NCBI RefSeq assembly: GCF_001399685.1
Contig: NZ_JTHN01000045.1
Span: 1-37,047, forward strand
Reading direction: 5' to 3'
Source of the DNA: Paenibacillus sp. A3
Lineage (GTDB): Bacteria > Bacillota > Bacilli > Paenibacillales > NBRC-103111
DNA length: 37,047 nt
This document shows positions 1 to 7,972 of this stretch, one piece after another. The notes under the pieces are model-generated. The model did not search any database and was not told the origin of the DNA. It saw only the letters and a list, made by a program, of their open reading frames with translations. The position numbers were made by a program, and so were the translations under genes. The first letter of the stretch is position 1; each line of letters starts with the position of its first letter.

Positions 1-2
1 AG

Positions 3-638
3 CGCTTTTTCGTCGAATTGAATCGGGGAGGCGTCATCCCGGGCGAGCTGCTGCCTATTGCAGCCACCCCCAGAGGCAGCTTTGTCTGCCTGGCGCTGAC
101 GGGGGCGAATCAAGGCTGCGTTTACTTTTGGGACCGGGATGAACAGGAATATGAGGAAGAGGACGGGCTGAAGCCGTCCTACAACTTTATGTATTTGGCC
201 GCCGCCGACTTTGCCGATTTTGTCTACGGGATCGAATGGCAGGACAGGATGGAGCAAACGGTTGAAGCGTTCGTTGAGCGGCTTGATGGCGGCTTGGCCG
301 GCGAATTCCGGCAGGTCATGACGGAGCTCAAGCGGGAGACCGAGGACGAGGAGTGCAAGGAGGAGATCAAGAAGAAAACGCTTGTTTTTCTCGATCGTCT
401 TAAAGAGTGCCTGTACTCGAAAGCGGGCGTGTCCCGATTTTCGCTTAACAAGTGGAAAGCCATGGCGGAAGCCTTGGCTGCGGGCGGTTCGAGAAGCGAG
501 TCGGCCAACGTGCTGATCAAGCACGAAAAACGGTGGAGGCTTGTGCTGTACGGCTGGAGGGCGGTCAATCCGCTCTCGGGACTGCACGAGGACGTGCTGT
601 CCCATTTGTTCGCGCTGCGCGGCTTGATCCGGCTGTGA
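3..638 (+). CDS. SUKH (SMI1/KNR4) family protein, 5'-truncated by window edge
   Basis: The open frame runs in from the left edge; residues RFFVE precede the first internal TTG (18), so the true start lies outside the window. The first 75 or so residues have the SMI1/KNR4 look: a hydrophobic-Asn-Gly-Gly stretch, a FVCLAL strand, a YFWDRD turn and an acidic loop, then LAADFADFV. In bacteria this superfamily (SUKH) often supplies immunity proteins to polymorphic toxins, but many members are solitary and of unknown role. The C-terminal 120 residues are charged and helical, with no motif I can name. The stop at 636-638 is followed by the ileS promoter, so this is the last gene of its unit. No toxin gene is visible on this side. 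Confidence 0.65.
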   Translation, partial: RFFVELNRGGVIPGELLPIAATPRGSFVCLALTGANQGCVYFWDRDEQEYEEEDGLKPSYNFMYLAAADFADFVYGIEWQDRMEQTVEAFVERLDGGLAGEFRQVMTELKRETEDEECKEEIKKKTLVFLDRLKECLYSKAGVSRFSLNKWKAMAEALAAGGSRSESANVLIKHEKRWRLVLYGWRAVNPLSGLHEDVLSHLFALRGLIRL

Positions 639-666
639 AAAGGGATGTTTGTGATAAGCAACCCTG

Positions 667-695
667 TTGACATTTGGTTGAAACTGGTGTACAAC
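667..695 (+). promoter_or_regulatory. Sigma-A-type promoter of the ileS T-box leader
   Basis: TTGACA at 667-672 is followed after 17 bases by TACAAC at 690-695. Transcription would begin near 702, just ahead of the first T-box helix. Confidence 0.6.
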
Positions 696-721
696 TGTAG
701 TAATCAAATTCCCTGTTAAAT

Positions 722-994
722 TCATTGACGAGAACGAGTAAGCTAATCCCTTGTTCCCCAGAGAGTTGGCCCCGTGCTGAAAGCCAACGTTCAAGAATTA
801 GCCGAACATCCTCTCCGAGAAGGAATGCTGAAGCTTCAGTAAGCAGCCCCGGGATCCCGCCGTTACAAGGGACGCGTATGATGGTACGTCGTAGAGGTGC
901 CGCGGGATCATGTTTCAAGATGATCGCTGCGGAACAAGGGTGGTAGCGCGAGAACAAATCTCGTCCCTTACGGGGCGGGATTTTTTTGTTTTTC
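722..994 (+). promoter_or_regulatory. T-box leader (Ile-specific) of ileS
   Basis: This leader senses uncharged tRNA-Ile and lets transcription continue into ileS. The T-box core AACAAGGGTGGTAGCGCG lies at 933-950 and is followed directly by a terminator. In Stem I, GCTAAT (742-747) pairs with ATTAGC (797-802); beneath it AGTAA faces CGAACATCC, the usual specifier-loop arrangement. The specifier triplet is ATC at 808-810, an isoleucine codon, which fits the gene. The AGAGAG and GAAAGCC segments at about 760-785 correspond to the distal Stem I loops. A second ATC in the GGGATCCC helix (854-856) is a less likely specifier. Confidence 0.93.
957..994 (+). terminator. T-box regulatory terminator
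   Basis: AATCTCGTCCC (957-967) pairs with GGGGCGGGATT, with two G-U pairs, and is followed by a T-run. It begins just after the T-box core, so the antiterminator and terminator are mutually exclusive. Confidence 0.9.
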
Positions 995-1014
995 AAGAAG
1001 AAAGGATGAGACCT

Positions 1015-4000
1015 GTGAGAAAAGTCGACGTGAAAGAAAAACCGAGAGTGCGCGAGCTTCGCGTGCTGGAGCAGTGGAAACGGGACGAAACGCCCCGCAA
1101 ATCGATCGGAAACCGGGCCGGACGGCCGAATTTCGTGTTCTATGAAGGACCCCCGACGGCCAACGGCTCGCCGCATATCGGGCATGTGCTCGGGCGCGTC
1201 GTGAAAGATTTTATTTGCCGCTACAAGACGATGTCCGGCTACCGCGTCGTCCGCAAAGCCGGCTGGGACACGCACGGTCTTCCGGTCGAGCTGGGCGTCG
1301 AGAAGCAGCTCGGCATCTCGGGCAAGCAGGAGATCGAGAAATACGGCGTGGCCGAATTTGTGGAAAAATGCAAAAGCAGCGTGTTCGAATACGAGAAGCA
1401 GTGGCGGGAGCTGACCGAGGCGATCGCGTATTGGACGGATATGGACCATCCGTATGTGACGCTGACCAACGAATATATCGAAAGCGTCTGGCACCTTTTG
1501 TCCGTAATCCATGGCAAAGGGCTGCTATATAAAGGCCACCGGGTCAGCCCGTACTGTCCGGACTGCCAAACGACGCTTAGCTCCCATGAAGTGGCGCAAG
1601 GCTATGAGGACGTTAAGGACTTGAGCGCAACCGTAAAATTCAAAAGCAAAAGCGGAGACGAAATCTTCCTCGCGTGGACGACCACTCCGTGGACGCTGCC
1701 GTCCAACGTGGCGCTTGCCGTGAATAAAGATATCGACTATGCGAAGGTCAAGTATAACGGCGAAGTGTATGTCGTCGCGGAGAAGCTTGCCGGGAACGTG
1801 TTCAAGGAAGACTACGAAATCGTGTCTGTGCATAAGGGATCGGAGTTCGTCGGCACCCCTTACGAGCCGCCTTTCGGCTATGTTCGTCCGGTCCAAGGGC
1901 ATATCGTCGTCGATGCGGACTACGTGAGCGATACGAGCGGGACCGGTATCGTTCATACGGCTCCTGCGCACGGGGAGGATGACTACCGGACGACCCGCAA
2001 GCACGAGCTGGATTTCGTCAACGTCGTGAATCTGGCCGGCCGCTACACCGAGCAGGTAACGGAATTCGCCGGACGCTTCGTTAAAGATTGCGACGTCGAT
2101 ATCGTGAAAAGCTTGTCCGAGCGCGGCCTGCTGTTTTCCAAGGAGCGTTACGAGCACAGCTACCCGTTCTGCTGGCGCTGCAAATCGCCATTGCTATATT
2201 ATGCGATGGAAAGCTGGTTCATCCGGACGACGGCCGTCAAGGACCAATTGATCGAGAACAACCGCAAGATCAACTGGTATCCTTCCCACCTCCGTGAAGG
2301 GCGCTTCGGCAAGTTTCTGGAAGAGCTTGTCGATTGGAACATCAGCCGCAACCGCTACTGGGGGACGCCGCTGAACGTCTGGGTGTGCGGCGATTGCGGT
2401 CAAGAGCATGCGCCGGGGAGCCGGAAAGAGCTGCGGGAGCGGGCGATTCAGCCGCTTGACGAGAGCTTGGAGCTGCACAAGCCGTACGTCGACGAAGTGA
2501 AGCTGCGCTGTGTCTGCGGCGGCACGATGGAGAGAACCCCGGAGGTGATCGACGTCTGGTTCGACAGCGGCTCGATGCCGTTCGCGCAGTACCATCACCC
2601 GTTCGGCGACGAGCAGATGTTCAGCGAGCAGTATCCGGCCGATATGATCTGCGAAGGGATCGATCAGACGCGGGGCTGGTTCTTCAGCCTGCTGGCCGTC
2701 TCGACGCTGTACAACGGGAAGTCGCCTTACAAAGCCGTCATTTCGACCGGACACGTGCTGGACGAGAACGGGCAGAAGATGTCCAAGAGCAAAGGCAACG
2801 GCATCGATCCTTGGGAAATCATCGAAGAGTTCGGCACCGACGCGTTCCGTTGGGCGCTGCTGGCCGACAGCGCGCCGTGGAACAGCAAGCGGTTCTCCAA
2901 GCAAATCGTCGCCGAAGCGAAATCGAAGGTGATCGACACGCTCCATAACGCGCATGCGTTTTATGCGCTGTATGCGGCGATCGACGGCTACAAGCCGGAG
3001 GAGCACCCGCCGCGGGCCTCCGCGAACGAGCTGGACCGCTGGATTGTATCGAGACTGAACAGCACCTTGCGTCAGGTCGTGAAGGGGCTGGACGACAACG
3101 ACTTCCTGAATCCGGCGAAGCAAATCGAGGCGTTCGTCGACGAGCTGAGCAACTGGTATATCCGCCGCTCCCGCGACCGTTTCTGGGCCAGCGGCATGAC
3201 CGAAGATAAAGTGTCCGCGTACCAGACGCTCCGCGAAGCGCTCTTGACGCTTGCCGCCATGATCGCGCCCTATGCGCCGCTTATCGCCGAAGACATCTAC
3301 GGAAATCTTGGCGGCGAGGGAAGCGTTCATCTCGCGGATTACCCGAAGGCGAGCGATTTCGCGGTGGATACGACTCTTGAGCGTGACATGGAAACCGCAC
3401 GGCAAATCGTCGAGCTGGCGCGCAGCGTCCGGAACGAAACCGGGATCAAAACCCGCCAGCCGTTAGCCGAGCTGATCGTTTCGCTGGACCGGGAGTTCCA
3501 TCTGTGCCGGTACGCGGATATCGTCAAAGAGGAGATCAACGTCAAAGACATCCGCATCGAGCAAAGCGACAGCGGGTTCGTGGACTTCAGCTTGAAGCTT
3601 AACCTGAAAGTGGCGGGCAAAAAATATGGCAAATTCGTAGGACCGGTGCAAAGCCGTCTGAAGCAGCTGTCCGCCGCGGAAGCGAAGCAAGCCGTCTTCG
3701 CAGGCTTCCTGGATGTGGCGGTCGACGGAGAAACGCTTCATCTTACGCTCGACGAGCTGCTCGTGGACAAACAAGCCAAAGCCGGCTTCGCGTCCGCTTC
3801 CGGTTACGGAATTACCGTTGCTTTAAATACGGAGATCACCGAAGAGCTGGAGCAGGAGGGGCTTGTTCGGGAGATCGTCCGCGCCGTGCAGGATTACCGC
3901 AAAAAGCTGGAGCTGCCGATCGAAAAACGCGTCGCGCTCGTACTCGACGTCGATCCGCAGTTGAAGGAAGCGCTGGAGCGGTTCGATCATGTGCTGCGGG

Positions 4001-4095
4001 ATAACGTGCTGCTGTCCGGCGTCCGGTATGCCAAGGAACCAGGGATGGAATCCGTTTCATTAGGAGATCGGACGGTCGGTCTGCGTATTCAATAA
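1015..4095 (+). CDS. ileS: Isoleucyl-tRNA synthetase
   Basis: Charges tRNA-Ile with isoleucine in the cytoplasm; class I aminoacyl-tRNA synthetase of 1026 residues. Visible signatures are the HIGH motif in TANGSPHIGH near residue 50, an editing domain with TTTPWTLPSN near 225, a WCWRC-type zinc knuckle, a second CGDCG/CVCGG cysteine cluster, GWFFSLL, and KMSKS in GQKMSKSKGN near 590. The C-terminus carries the anticodon-binding domain and a long tail. At over 1000 residues it resembles the long bacterial/eukaryote-like type (IleS2-like) rather than the roughly 920-residue Bacillus subtilis type. GTG at 1015 is preferred because AAGGATG (1002-1008) sits 6 bases ahead and the protein then starts MRKVDVKEK. 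The ATG at 1006 overlaps the SD; the still longer frame from 910 would begin inside the T-box. Regulated by the T-box. Confidence 0.96.
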   Translation: MRKVDVKEKPRVRELRVLEQWKRDETPRKSIGNRAGRPNFVFYEGPPTANGSPHIGHVLGRVVKDFICRYKTMSGYRVVRKAGWDTHGLPVELGVEKQLGISGKQEIEKYGVAEFVEKCKSSVFEYEKQWRELTEAIAYWTDMDHPYVTLTNEYIESVWHLLSVIHGKGLLYKGHRVSPYCPDCQTTLSSHEVAQGYEDVKDLSATVKFKSKSGDEIFLAWTTTPWTLPSNVALAVNKDIDYAKVKYNGEVYVVAEKLAGNVFKEDYEIVSVHKGSEFVGTPYEPPFGYVRPVQGHIVVDADYVSDTSGTGIVHTAPAHGEDDYRTTRKHELDFVNVVNLAGRYTEQVTEFAGRFVKDCDVDIVKSLSERGLLFSKERYEHSYPFCWRCKSPLLYYAMESWFIRTTAVKDQLIENNRKINWYPSHLREGRFGKFLEELVDWNISRNRYWGTPLNVWVCGDCGQEHAPGSRKELRERAIQPLDESLELHKPYVDEVKLRCVCGGTMERTPEVIDVWFDSGSMPFAQYHHPFGDEQMFSEQYPADMICEGIDQTRGWFFSLLAVSTLYNGKSPYKAVISTGHVLDENGQKMSKSKGNGIDPWEIIEEFGTDAFRWALLADSAPWNSKRFSKQIVAEAKSKVIDTLHNAHAFYALYAAIDGYKPEEHPPRASANELDRWIVSRLNSTLRQVVKGLDDNDFLNPAKQIEAFVDELSNWYIRRSRDRFWASGMTEDKVSAYQTLREALLTLAAMIAPYAPLIAEDIYGNLGGEGSVHLADYPKASDFAVDTTLERDMETARQIVELARSVRNETGIKTRQPLAELIVSLDREFHLCRYADIVKEEINVKDIRIEQSDSGFVDFSLKLNLKVAGKKYGKFVGPVQSRLKQLSAAEAKQAVFAGFLDVAVDGETLHLTLDELLVDKQAKAGFASASGYGITVALNTEITEELEQEGLVREIVRAVQDYRKKLELPIEKRVALVLDVDPQLKEALERFDHVLRDNVLLSGVRYAKEPGMESVSLGDRTVGLRIQ

Positions 4096-4126
4096 TCCGT
4101 CTGCTTTGAACAGAAGGGACATATAG

Positions 4127-4180
4127 GGCACAAAGCGTCAAGATGCGAAAGTCTTGATGCTTGGTGCCGTTTCTTTTTTT
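4127..4180 (+). terminator. Terminator of ileS
   Basis: GGCACAAAGCGTCAAGA pairs with TCTTGATGCTTGGTGCC (4152-4168), followed by a T-rich tract at 4170-4180. Confidence 0.9.
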
Positions 4181-4266
4181 AGCAAGGAAAGACTTATATA
4201 TGACATAGGTTGGCAGGATAGGTTGTTTAAAATGAAAGAGAATCAACGAACAAGGAGGAATATTCG

Positions 4267-5178
4267 ATGAAGTCTTTGCATGGAAAGGTAGCTTTGGTTG
4301 CCGGCGCTACGCGTGGAGCGGGCCGGGGCATTGCGATCGAATTGGGAGCGGCCGGAGCCACGGTTTATGTCACCGGCCGTACGACCCGGACGCAGCGCTC
4401 CGAGTATAACCGGCCGGAGACGATTGAAGAGACGGCCGAGCTTGTAAATCGTGCAGGCGGCAATGGGATCGCGGTTCAAGTGGATCATCTCGATCCGGAC
4501 CAGGTACGGGAGCTCGTTTCACGCATTGAACAAGAGCAGGGGCGGCTGGACATCCTTATCAACGACATTTGGGGCTCAGAATACTTGATGCAATGGAACG
4601 TACCCGTATGGGAGCATTCCCTTGAAGGCGGGCTTCGCATGCTGCGGCTGGCGGTCGAAACGCATATCATTACGAGCCATTTTGCGCTTCCCTTATTAAT
4701 CCGCAGCGGAAACGGACTGGTCGTTGAAATGACCGACGGTACAGAGGAATACAACCGTCAAAATTACCGGCTGTCGCTGTTTTACGATTTGGCCAAAACT
4801 TCCGCCATTTGCATGGCCCGGTCCTTGGCCCATGAACTTGCGCCACATCAATGTACGGCTGTGGCAGTGACTCCCGGCTGGATGCGCTCCGAAATCATGC
4901 TGGAGCATTACGGGGTGAAGGAAGAGAACTGGCGCGACGCCGCTTCGAAAGAACCTCATTTCCTGATTTCGGAAACGCCGCGATTTGTAGGCCGGGCCAT
5001 TGCCGCGTTGGCTGTCGATCCGCAGGTTTCCCGGTGGAACGGACAGTCCTTATCGAGCGGACAACTTGCGAAAGAATACGGGTTCCATGATCTTGACGGC
5101 TCCCGGCCGGATTGCTGGCGATATATCGTCGAGGTGCAGGATGCGGGAAAACCGGCGGATGTCACCGGGTACCGTTAA
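4267..5178 (+). CDS. SDR-family NAD(P)-dependent oxidoreductase
   Basis: A 303-residue short-chain dehydrogenase, probably cytoplasmic; substrate unknown. The N-terminus has the Rossmann nucleotide-binding loop as GATRGAGRGIA (classical form TGxxxGxG), with an Arg after the second strand (VTGRTTR), which hints at NADPH. The YxxxK pair is in FYDLAKTS near residue 177. The usual active-site Ser strand reads VVEMTDGT, so the Ser seems replaced by Thr and activity may be atypical. VTPGWMRSE is the usual PG turn. The start is well supported by AAGGAGG about 8 bases ahead of ATG 4267. It lies between the ileS terminator and a GNAT gene and appears to be a single-gene unit. Confidence 0.88.
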   Translation: MKSLHGKVALVAGATRGAGRGIAIELGAAGATVYVTGRTTRTQRSEYNRPETIEETAELVNRAGGNGIAVQVDHLDPDQVRELVSRIEQEQGRLDILINDIWGSEYLMQWNVPVWEHSLEGGLRMLRLAVETHIITSHFALPLLIRSGNGLVVEMTDGTEEYNRQNYRLSLFYDLAKTSAICMARSLAHELAPHQCTAVAVTPGWMRSEIMLEHYGVKEENWRDAASKEPHFLISETPRFVGRAIAALAVDPQVSRWNGQSLSSGQLAKEYGFHDLDGSRPDCWRYIVEVQDAGKPADVTGYR

Positions 5179-5183
5179 TCGGT

Positions 5184-5217
5184 TATAATGAATATACTTC
5201 CGCGAAGCGAGGTGATC
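5184..5217 (+). promoter_or_regulatory. Possible promoter -10 and strong SD for the GNAT gene
   Basis: A perfect TATAAT lies at 5184-5189 and an SD core GAGGTGATC ends at 5217. No ATG, GTG or TTG follows at normal spacing; ATA at 5222 does. The -35 (TGTCAC, 5160-5165) is weak. Confidence 0.4.
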
Positions 5218-5221
5218 AGGG

Positions 5222-5668
5222 ATAAAAGGAATAAACATCAGGAACGTTAGCGTAACGGATTATCGCGATATTTATTTGCTGAATCAAGACTTTAACCCCA
5301 GTTTTTATACTTTTTCAGAAGATAAAGTAAAAGAACGGATCGAATTCATCACGAACCATACAAAAGATATTATTCTCGTTAGCGAACGAAACAACGAGGT
5401 CATGGGTTACATTCACGGGAGTCCGTACTATTTGCTTTTTTCCGACTCGCTGCTCAACATTTTAGGGTTTGTGGTCAAAGAAAAGTACCGCAACCAAGGT
5501 GTTGGCGGCATGCTGATTCATAGTCTTGAAGCTTGGGCAGAGACCAACGGGTTCTCCGGAATCAAATTGCTGTCCCATCCGAGCCGGATTCATGCCCACC
5601 GGTTCTACGAACGAAGAGGCTATGTTTTTACAAAGGACCAAAAAAATTATATTAAAAAGTTCAACTAG
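5222..5668 (+). CDS. GNAT-family N-acetyltransferase, apparent ATA start
   Basis: A small acetyl-CoA-dependent transferase of about 148 residues; substrate unknown. The acetyl-CoA loop is in KYRNQGVGGMLI, preceded by the strand LNILGFVV and followed by the late motif AHRFYERRGYVF. The frame upstream of the TTG at 5276 still encodes a normal GNAT first strand (NIRNVSVTDYRDIY), so a TTG start would remove beta-1. The frame opens after a stop at 5213, and the only candidate that fits the SD is ATA at 5222 (or ATA at 5231). Either this gene uses a rare ATA start, like other AUU/AUA-initiated genes, or it is expressed only as a shortened form from 5276. Ordinary annotation would give 5276-5668. 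Confidence 0.75.
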   Translation: MKGINIRNVSVTDYRDIYLLNQDFNPSFYTFSEDKVKERIEFITNHTKDIILVSERNNEVMGYIHGSPYYLLFSDSLLNILGFVVKEKYRNQGVGGMLIHSLEAWAETNGFSGIKLLSHPSRIHAHRFYERRGYVFTKDQKNYIKKFN

Positions 5669-5783
5669 CGCTTCTTTCTTGAGTGGCATCGTGCGGAAAA
5701 AAAGGATATTAAAGGATGCACCTCGAATACATTACTTCACTGTCATACGCTATTTCATGCCGACAAGGAGTGAAGTTTAGACC

Positions 5784-6587
5784 ATGATCGACCGCCGCCA
5801 TGATGTAAGACCCGAAGTAAGCGCTTATCTGGAACGAATCGGATACGACGGTCCGCTGGACGGAAGCGCGGCCGTGCTGGCCGAATTGCAGGAGCGTCAT
5901 CTTCATTCGGTGCCTTACGAAAACCTGGATATTGTGCGCCGCATTCCGCTGTCATTGGAAGTCGAGGATCTGATCGACAAAATTGTCGTTCGCCGCCGCG
6001 GCGGATACTGCTTCGAGCTGAATGCGCTCTTCAGCTGGCTGCTGCGGGAGCTGGGGTACCCGGTCACGGATTTCGTTGCCCGCTTCTGGCGGGACGAGCC
6101 GGCCCCGCCCCCCAATCGCCGCCATCAGGTCCTGAAGGTCGAGGCGGGAGGTGCGACGTATCTCTGCGATGTGGGAGTAGGAGGGATTGTTCCCCGTCGT
6201 CCCATCCAACTGATCGAAGGACTGGAGCATCAGCAGGGAGACGAATGCTACCGGATGGAGCGCGACCCCTATTACGGCTGGGTGCTCAGCGAGCTGAAGC
6301 ACGGGCAATGGTGCTGGCTGTATTCCTTTACCGAAGAACCGCAGCTGCCTAAGGACTTCATCATGGCGAGCTATTGGTGCGAGAACGCTCCCGACTCGGT
6401 CTTCATCAGCGATGCCAGGGCGGCGATTCGTACCCAAGACGGGCGCAAGACGCTGGCCGGCGAGGAGTTCCGGATTTTCACCGCCGACGGTGTCCAAACC
6501 TTTACCCCGCAGACAAAAGAAGAGTACGACGAAGCGCTGCGCACTCATTTTGGCATTGTCATGGATAGAAAGGAGGAGGACGTATGA
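5784..6587 (+). CDS. nat: Arylamine N-acetyltransferase
   Basis: Transfers acetyl from acetyl-CoA to arylamines, hydrazines or related natural amines through a cysteine intermediate. It has 267 residues, normal for the family. The Cys-His-Asp triad is visible: C76 in RGGYCFELN, H114 in RRHQVLKV and D129 in YLCDVGVGG. HSVPYENLDI near residue 41 is another family hallmark. AAGGAG (5764-5769) lies ahead of ATG 5784, somewhat far at about 14 bases. The stop overlaps the ATG of a 20-codon frame. No polyketide genes of the kind where NAT homologues close rings are nearby, so a detoxification-type role is the simplest inference. Confidence 0.94.
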   Translation: MIDRRHDVRPEVSAYLERIGYDGPLDGSAAVLAELQERHLHSVPYENLDIVRRIPLSLEVEDLIDKIVVRRRGGYCFELNALFSWLLRELGYPVTDFVARFWRDEPAPPPNRRHQVLKVEAGGATYLCDVGVGGIVPRRPIQLIEGLEHQQGDECYRMERDPYYGWVLSELKHGQWCWLYSFTEEPQLPKDFIMASYWCENAPDSVFISDARAAIRTQDGRKTLAGEEFRIFTADGVQTFTPQTKEEYDEALRTHFGIVMDRKEEDV

Positions 6588-6646
6588 GCCTTCGACAAAA
6601 AATCCAAAGGTGGTTTAAATACTTCGTGATTATGACAAAAATGTAG
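6584..6646 (+). CDS. Short 20-codon reading frame coupled to nat
   Basis: ATG at 6584 overlaps the nat TGA (ATGA) and has a very strong SD, AAGGAGGAGG, 4 to 6 bases upstream. The peptide MSLRQKIQRWFKYFVIMTKM ends at TAG 6644-6646. It is basic, with an aromatic patch (RWFKYFVI), as an amphipathic or membrane-touching peptide would be. It may be a real small protein, or the surviving start of a larger gene lost here. I recognise no family. The start signal is much better than chance; function is unknown. Confidence 0.35.
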   Translation: MSLRQKIQRWFKYFVIMTKM

Positions 6647-6692
6647 TTAATGCTACATATAATTAATAACATTAACGATTAATGAGATAAAA

Positions 6693-6735
6693 AAAGAACT
6701 GCCGCACCGCTAAGAAACGGGGCCGGCAGTTCTTT
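6693..6735. terminator. Bidirectional terminator between nat and tetR
   Basis: AAAGAACTGCCG (6693-6704) pairs perfectly with CGGCAGTTCTTT (6724-6735), flanked by an A-run on one side and a T-rich end on the other, so it can serve both convergent genes. It includes the last codons of the TetR gene. Confidence 0.85.
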
Positions 6736-7285
6736 GCTTTAAGTCGGCTCGACATGCGCTCAAAATTTTGTCGCTTAGCTCCGGATCGTTGACGGAACGG
6801 GCCAGCAGGATGGAGCCGACCATGGTCGCAGTCAGTGCGATGCTTTTGTCTTCGTCTTGTCCGGCAAGCCCCGAGACAAAAGAGACGAAGCGGGAGACCT
6901 CTTCGGTGAACACTTCGCGGATGTCCTCGGAAGAGCGGGCGATTTCGCCGGCCAGTGCTGGCATGATGCAGCCTTGCTCCGCCGAGTCACGGTGGGTGTC
7001 GCTCAAGTATGATTCGATTACGGCGGTTAGCTTTTGCTCGTCTGACGCCTGTTCCGCGATGGAGCCGAGCCGGGAGACGGTGCCTTCCATTGCGCTTTTG
7101 CAGGCTTCGGCAACCAACTGCTCCTTGCTGTCGAAATGGGCATAGAAGCCGCCGTGCGTCAGTCCGGCCCCGCTCATAATTTGCGGCACGCTGACCGCTT
7201 TGATCCCGTTCGCCCGGAATGCCTGTGAGGCGCTCTGCACAATTTTATGACGGATGTTCATTTTATGTTTTTTGGTATAAGGCAT
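6710..7285 (-). CDS. TetR/AcrR-family transcriptional regulator
   Basis: A 191-residue one-component repressor. The N-terminal helix-turn-helix spans about residues 10-55: KIVQSASQAFRANG, then SVPQIMSGAGLTHGGFYAHF and SKEQLV, the standard TetR pattern. The C-terminal ligand domain contains an HRDSAEQGCIMPAL segment typical of a TetR subgroup with a CxxPAL motif. I chose ATG at 7285 because family members usually begin MPY(S/T)K; a GTG at 7300 would add five residues. No divergent target gene is adjacent: upstream there is only a decayed fragment, so its regulon may be itself or a lost neighbour. No operator palindrome was obvious. Confidence 0.85.
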   Translation of the reverse strand: MPYTKKHKMNIRHKIVQSASQAFRANGIKAVSVPQIMSGAGLTHGGFYAHFDSKEQLVAEACKSAMEGTVSRLGSIAEQASDEQKLTAVIESYLSDTHRDSAEQGCIMPALAGEIARSSEDIREVFTEEVSRFVSFVSGLAGQDEDKSIALTATMVGSILLARSVNDPELSDKILSACRADLKQRTAGPVS

Positions 7286-7313
7286 CTTACGTTTCACCAC
7301 GCCTAACGATAAT

Positions 7314-7586
7314 TTATGTATTCTCTATGATGTCACGAAGGAAAGCATTTACGGAACGCGGTAAGCAGCTTAAGGTCACTATGGTCCCAAGCAAAATGAA
7401 GTTGCCGAATTTCGGATGAATGACATTGCGATGAATGCCCATTTGGCCCAGCCCGGCGGCCACGGCGATCGGCTTGTGCGAAATGAACCATTGCGGACCA
7501 ACGATCAAAATATGATAATCATCATAAATATTATAATCATCATATTTAAAACGGTCAACGAATATCCACATTTGCAGAACCCGCAT
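7314..7586 (-). pseudogene. Remnant of a 4Fe-4S (QueG-like/double-cluster) protein
   Basis: The frame is open for 90 codons, but only the middle is recognisable: HKPIAVAAGLGQMGIHRNV followed by HPKFGNFILLG (about 7377-7478). This matches the conserved AGLGxxGxxxxxxHPxFGxxxxLG block of epoxyqueuosine-reductase-like and related iron-sulfur proteins. The cysteine clusters that should follow are absent, and the flanks (YDDYNIYDDYHI on one side, VNAFLRDIIENT on the other) do not fit. I read this as an internal piece of a lost gene rather than a functional protein. It lies between tetR and the nrd promoter. Confidence 0.55.
7509..7544 (+). repeat. Two-copy 18-bp tandem repeat with Fur/PerR-like cores
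   Basis: AATATGATAATCATCATA (7509-7526) is repeated with one difference at 7527-7544. TGATAATCATCATAA and TTATAATCATCATAT inside it resemble Fur and PerR boxes with two mismatches each. It may be chance in AT-rich decayed DNA. Confidence 0.4.
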
Positions 7587-7658
7587 CAGGACGCGGGCGG
7601 GACCGGATGCGCCCCAAAAATCACCCGCAGAACCCCGTTCAAGCCATGAGCGTTAGTC

Positions 7659-7712
7659 TTGACAAACACAACATCTTGATATAGATTTGAATCTATCATC
7701 TACATATCGTGA
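7659..7712 (+). promoter_or_regulatory. nrd promoter region with two possible NrdR boxes
   Basis: TTGACA (7659-7664) is a good -35; -10 candidates are TATAGA (7680) or TAGATT (7682). Two 16-bp NrdR-box-like sites occur: ACACAACATCTTGATA (7666-7681) and CATCTACATATCGTGA (7697-7712). Each matches the family consensus ACACwATATATwGTGT at 10 or 11 of 16 positions. Their starts are exactly 31 bp apart, the helical spacing usual for NrdR. A perfect dyad ATAGATT-TG-AATCTAT (7681-7696) fills the gap. NrdR assignment is inference. Confidence 0.5.
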
Positions 7713-7714
7713 TT

Positions 7715-7895
7715 GGATAGGCGCCTTTCTGCTAAAGATGCGGAAGGCTTAATAGGGAAGTCCGGTGCAAAGCCGGCGCGGTCCCGCCACTGTAAGGAAG
7801 AGTGTCCCTCCAAGTTCGCCCACTGGCCTTGTCGCATGTGTGGCCGGGAAGGGGGAGGGCGCGATGACTCCGAGCCAGGAGACCTGCCTGTTCAT
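7715..7895 (+). promoter_or_regulatory. Cobalamin (AdoCbl) riboswitch
   Basis: The conserved cobalamin aptamer elements appear in order: AATAGGGAA (7751-7759), CCGGTGCAAAGCCGGCGCGG, the B12-box-like CCCGCCACTGTAA (7783-7795) and GCCAGGAGACCTGCC (7874-7888). It is followed by terminators and then nrdIEF. With cobalamin bound, transcription should stop, so the B12-independent reductase is made only when B12 is short. By analogy with other bacteria, this predicts a B12-dependent class II reductase elsewhere in the genome. Confidence 0.96.
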
Positions 7896-7943
7896 TCGAC
7901 ACCCGTCCTACGGAGATAGGAACGTGTCCGGTATCGTGCTTAG

Positions 7944-7971
7944 ACAGCATGTTTATTTTCATGCTGTTTTT
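7944..7971 (+). terminator. First terminator-like hairpin after the riboswitch
   Basis: ACAGCATG (7944-7951) and CATGCTGT (7960-7967) form a perfect 8-bp stem followed by TTTT. Only two bases separate it from the next terminator. Confidence 0.65.
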
Positions 7972-7972
7972 G

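Noticed and set aside
2194..3405. 403-codon minus-strand frame inside ileS
   Set aside because: Antisense shadow of a clear gene; composition is Arg/Val/His rich with no start signal.
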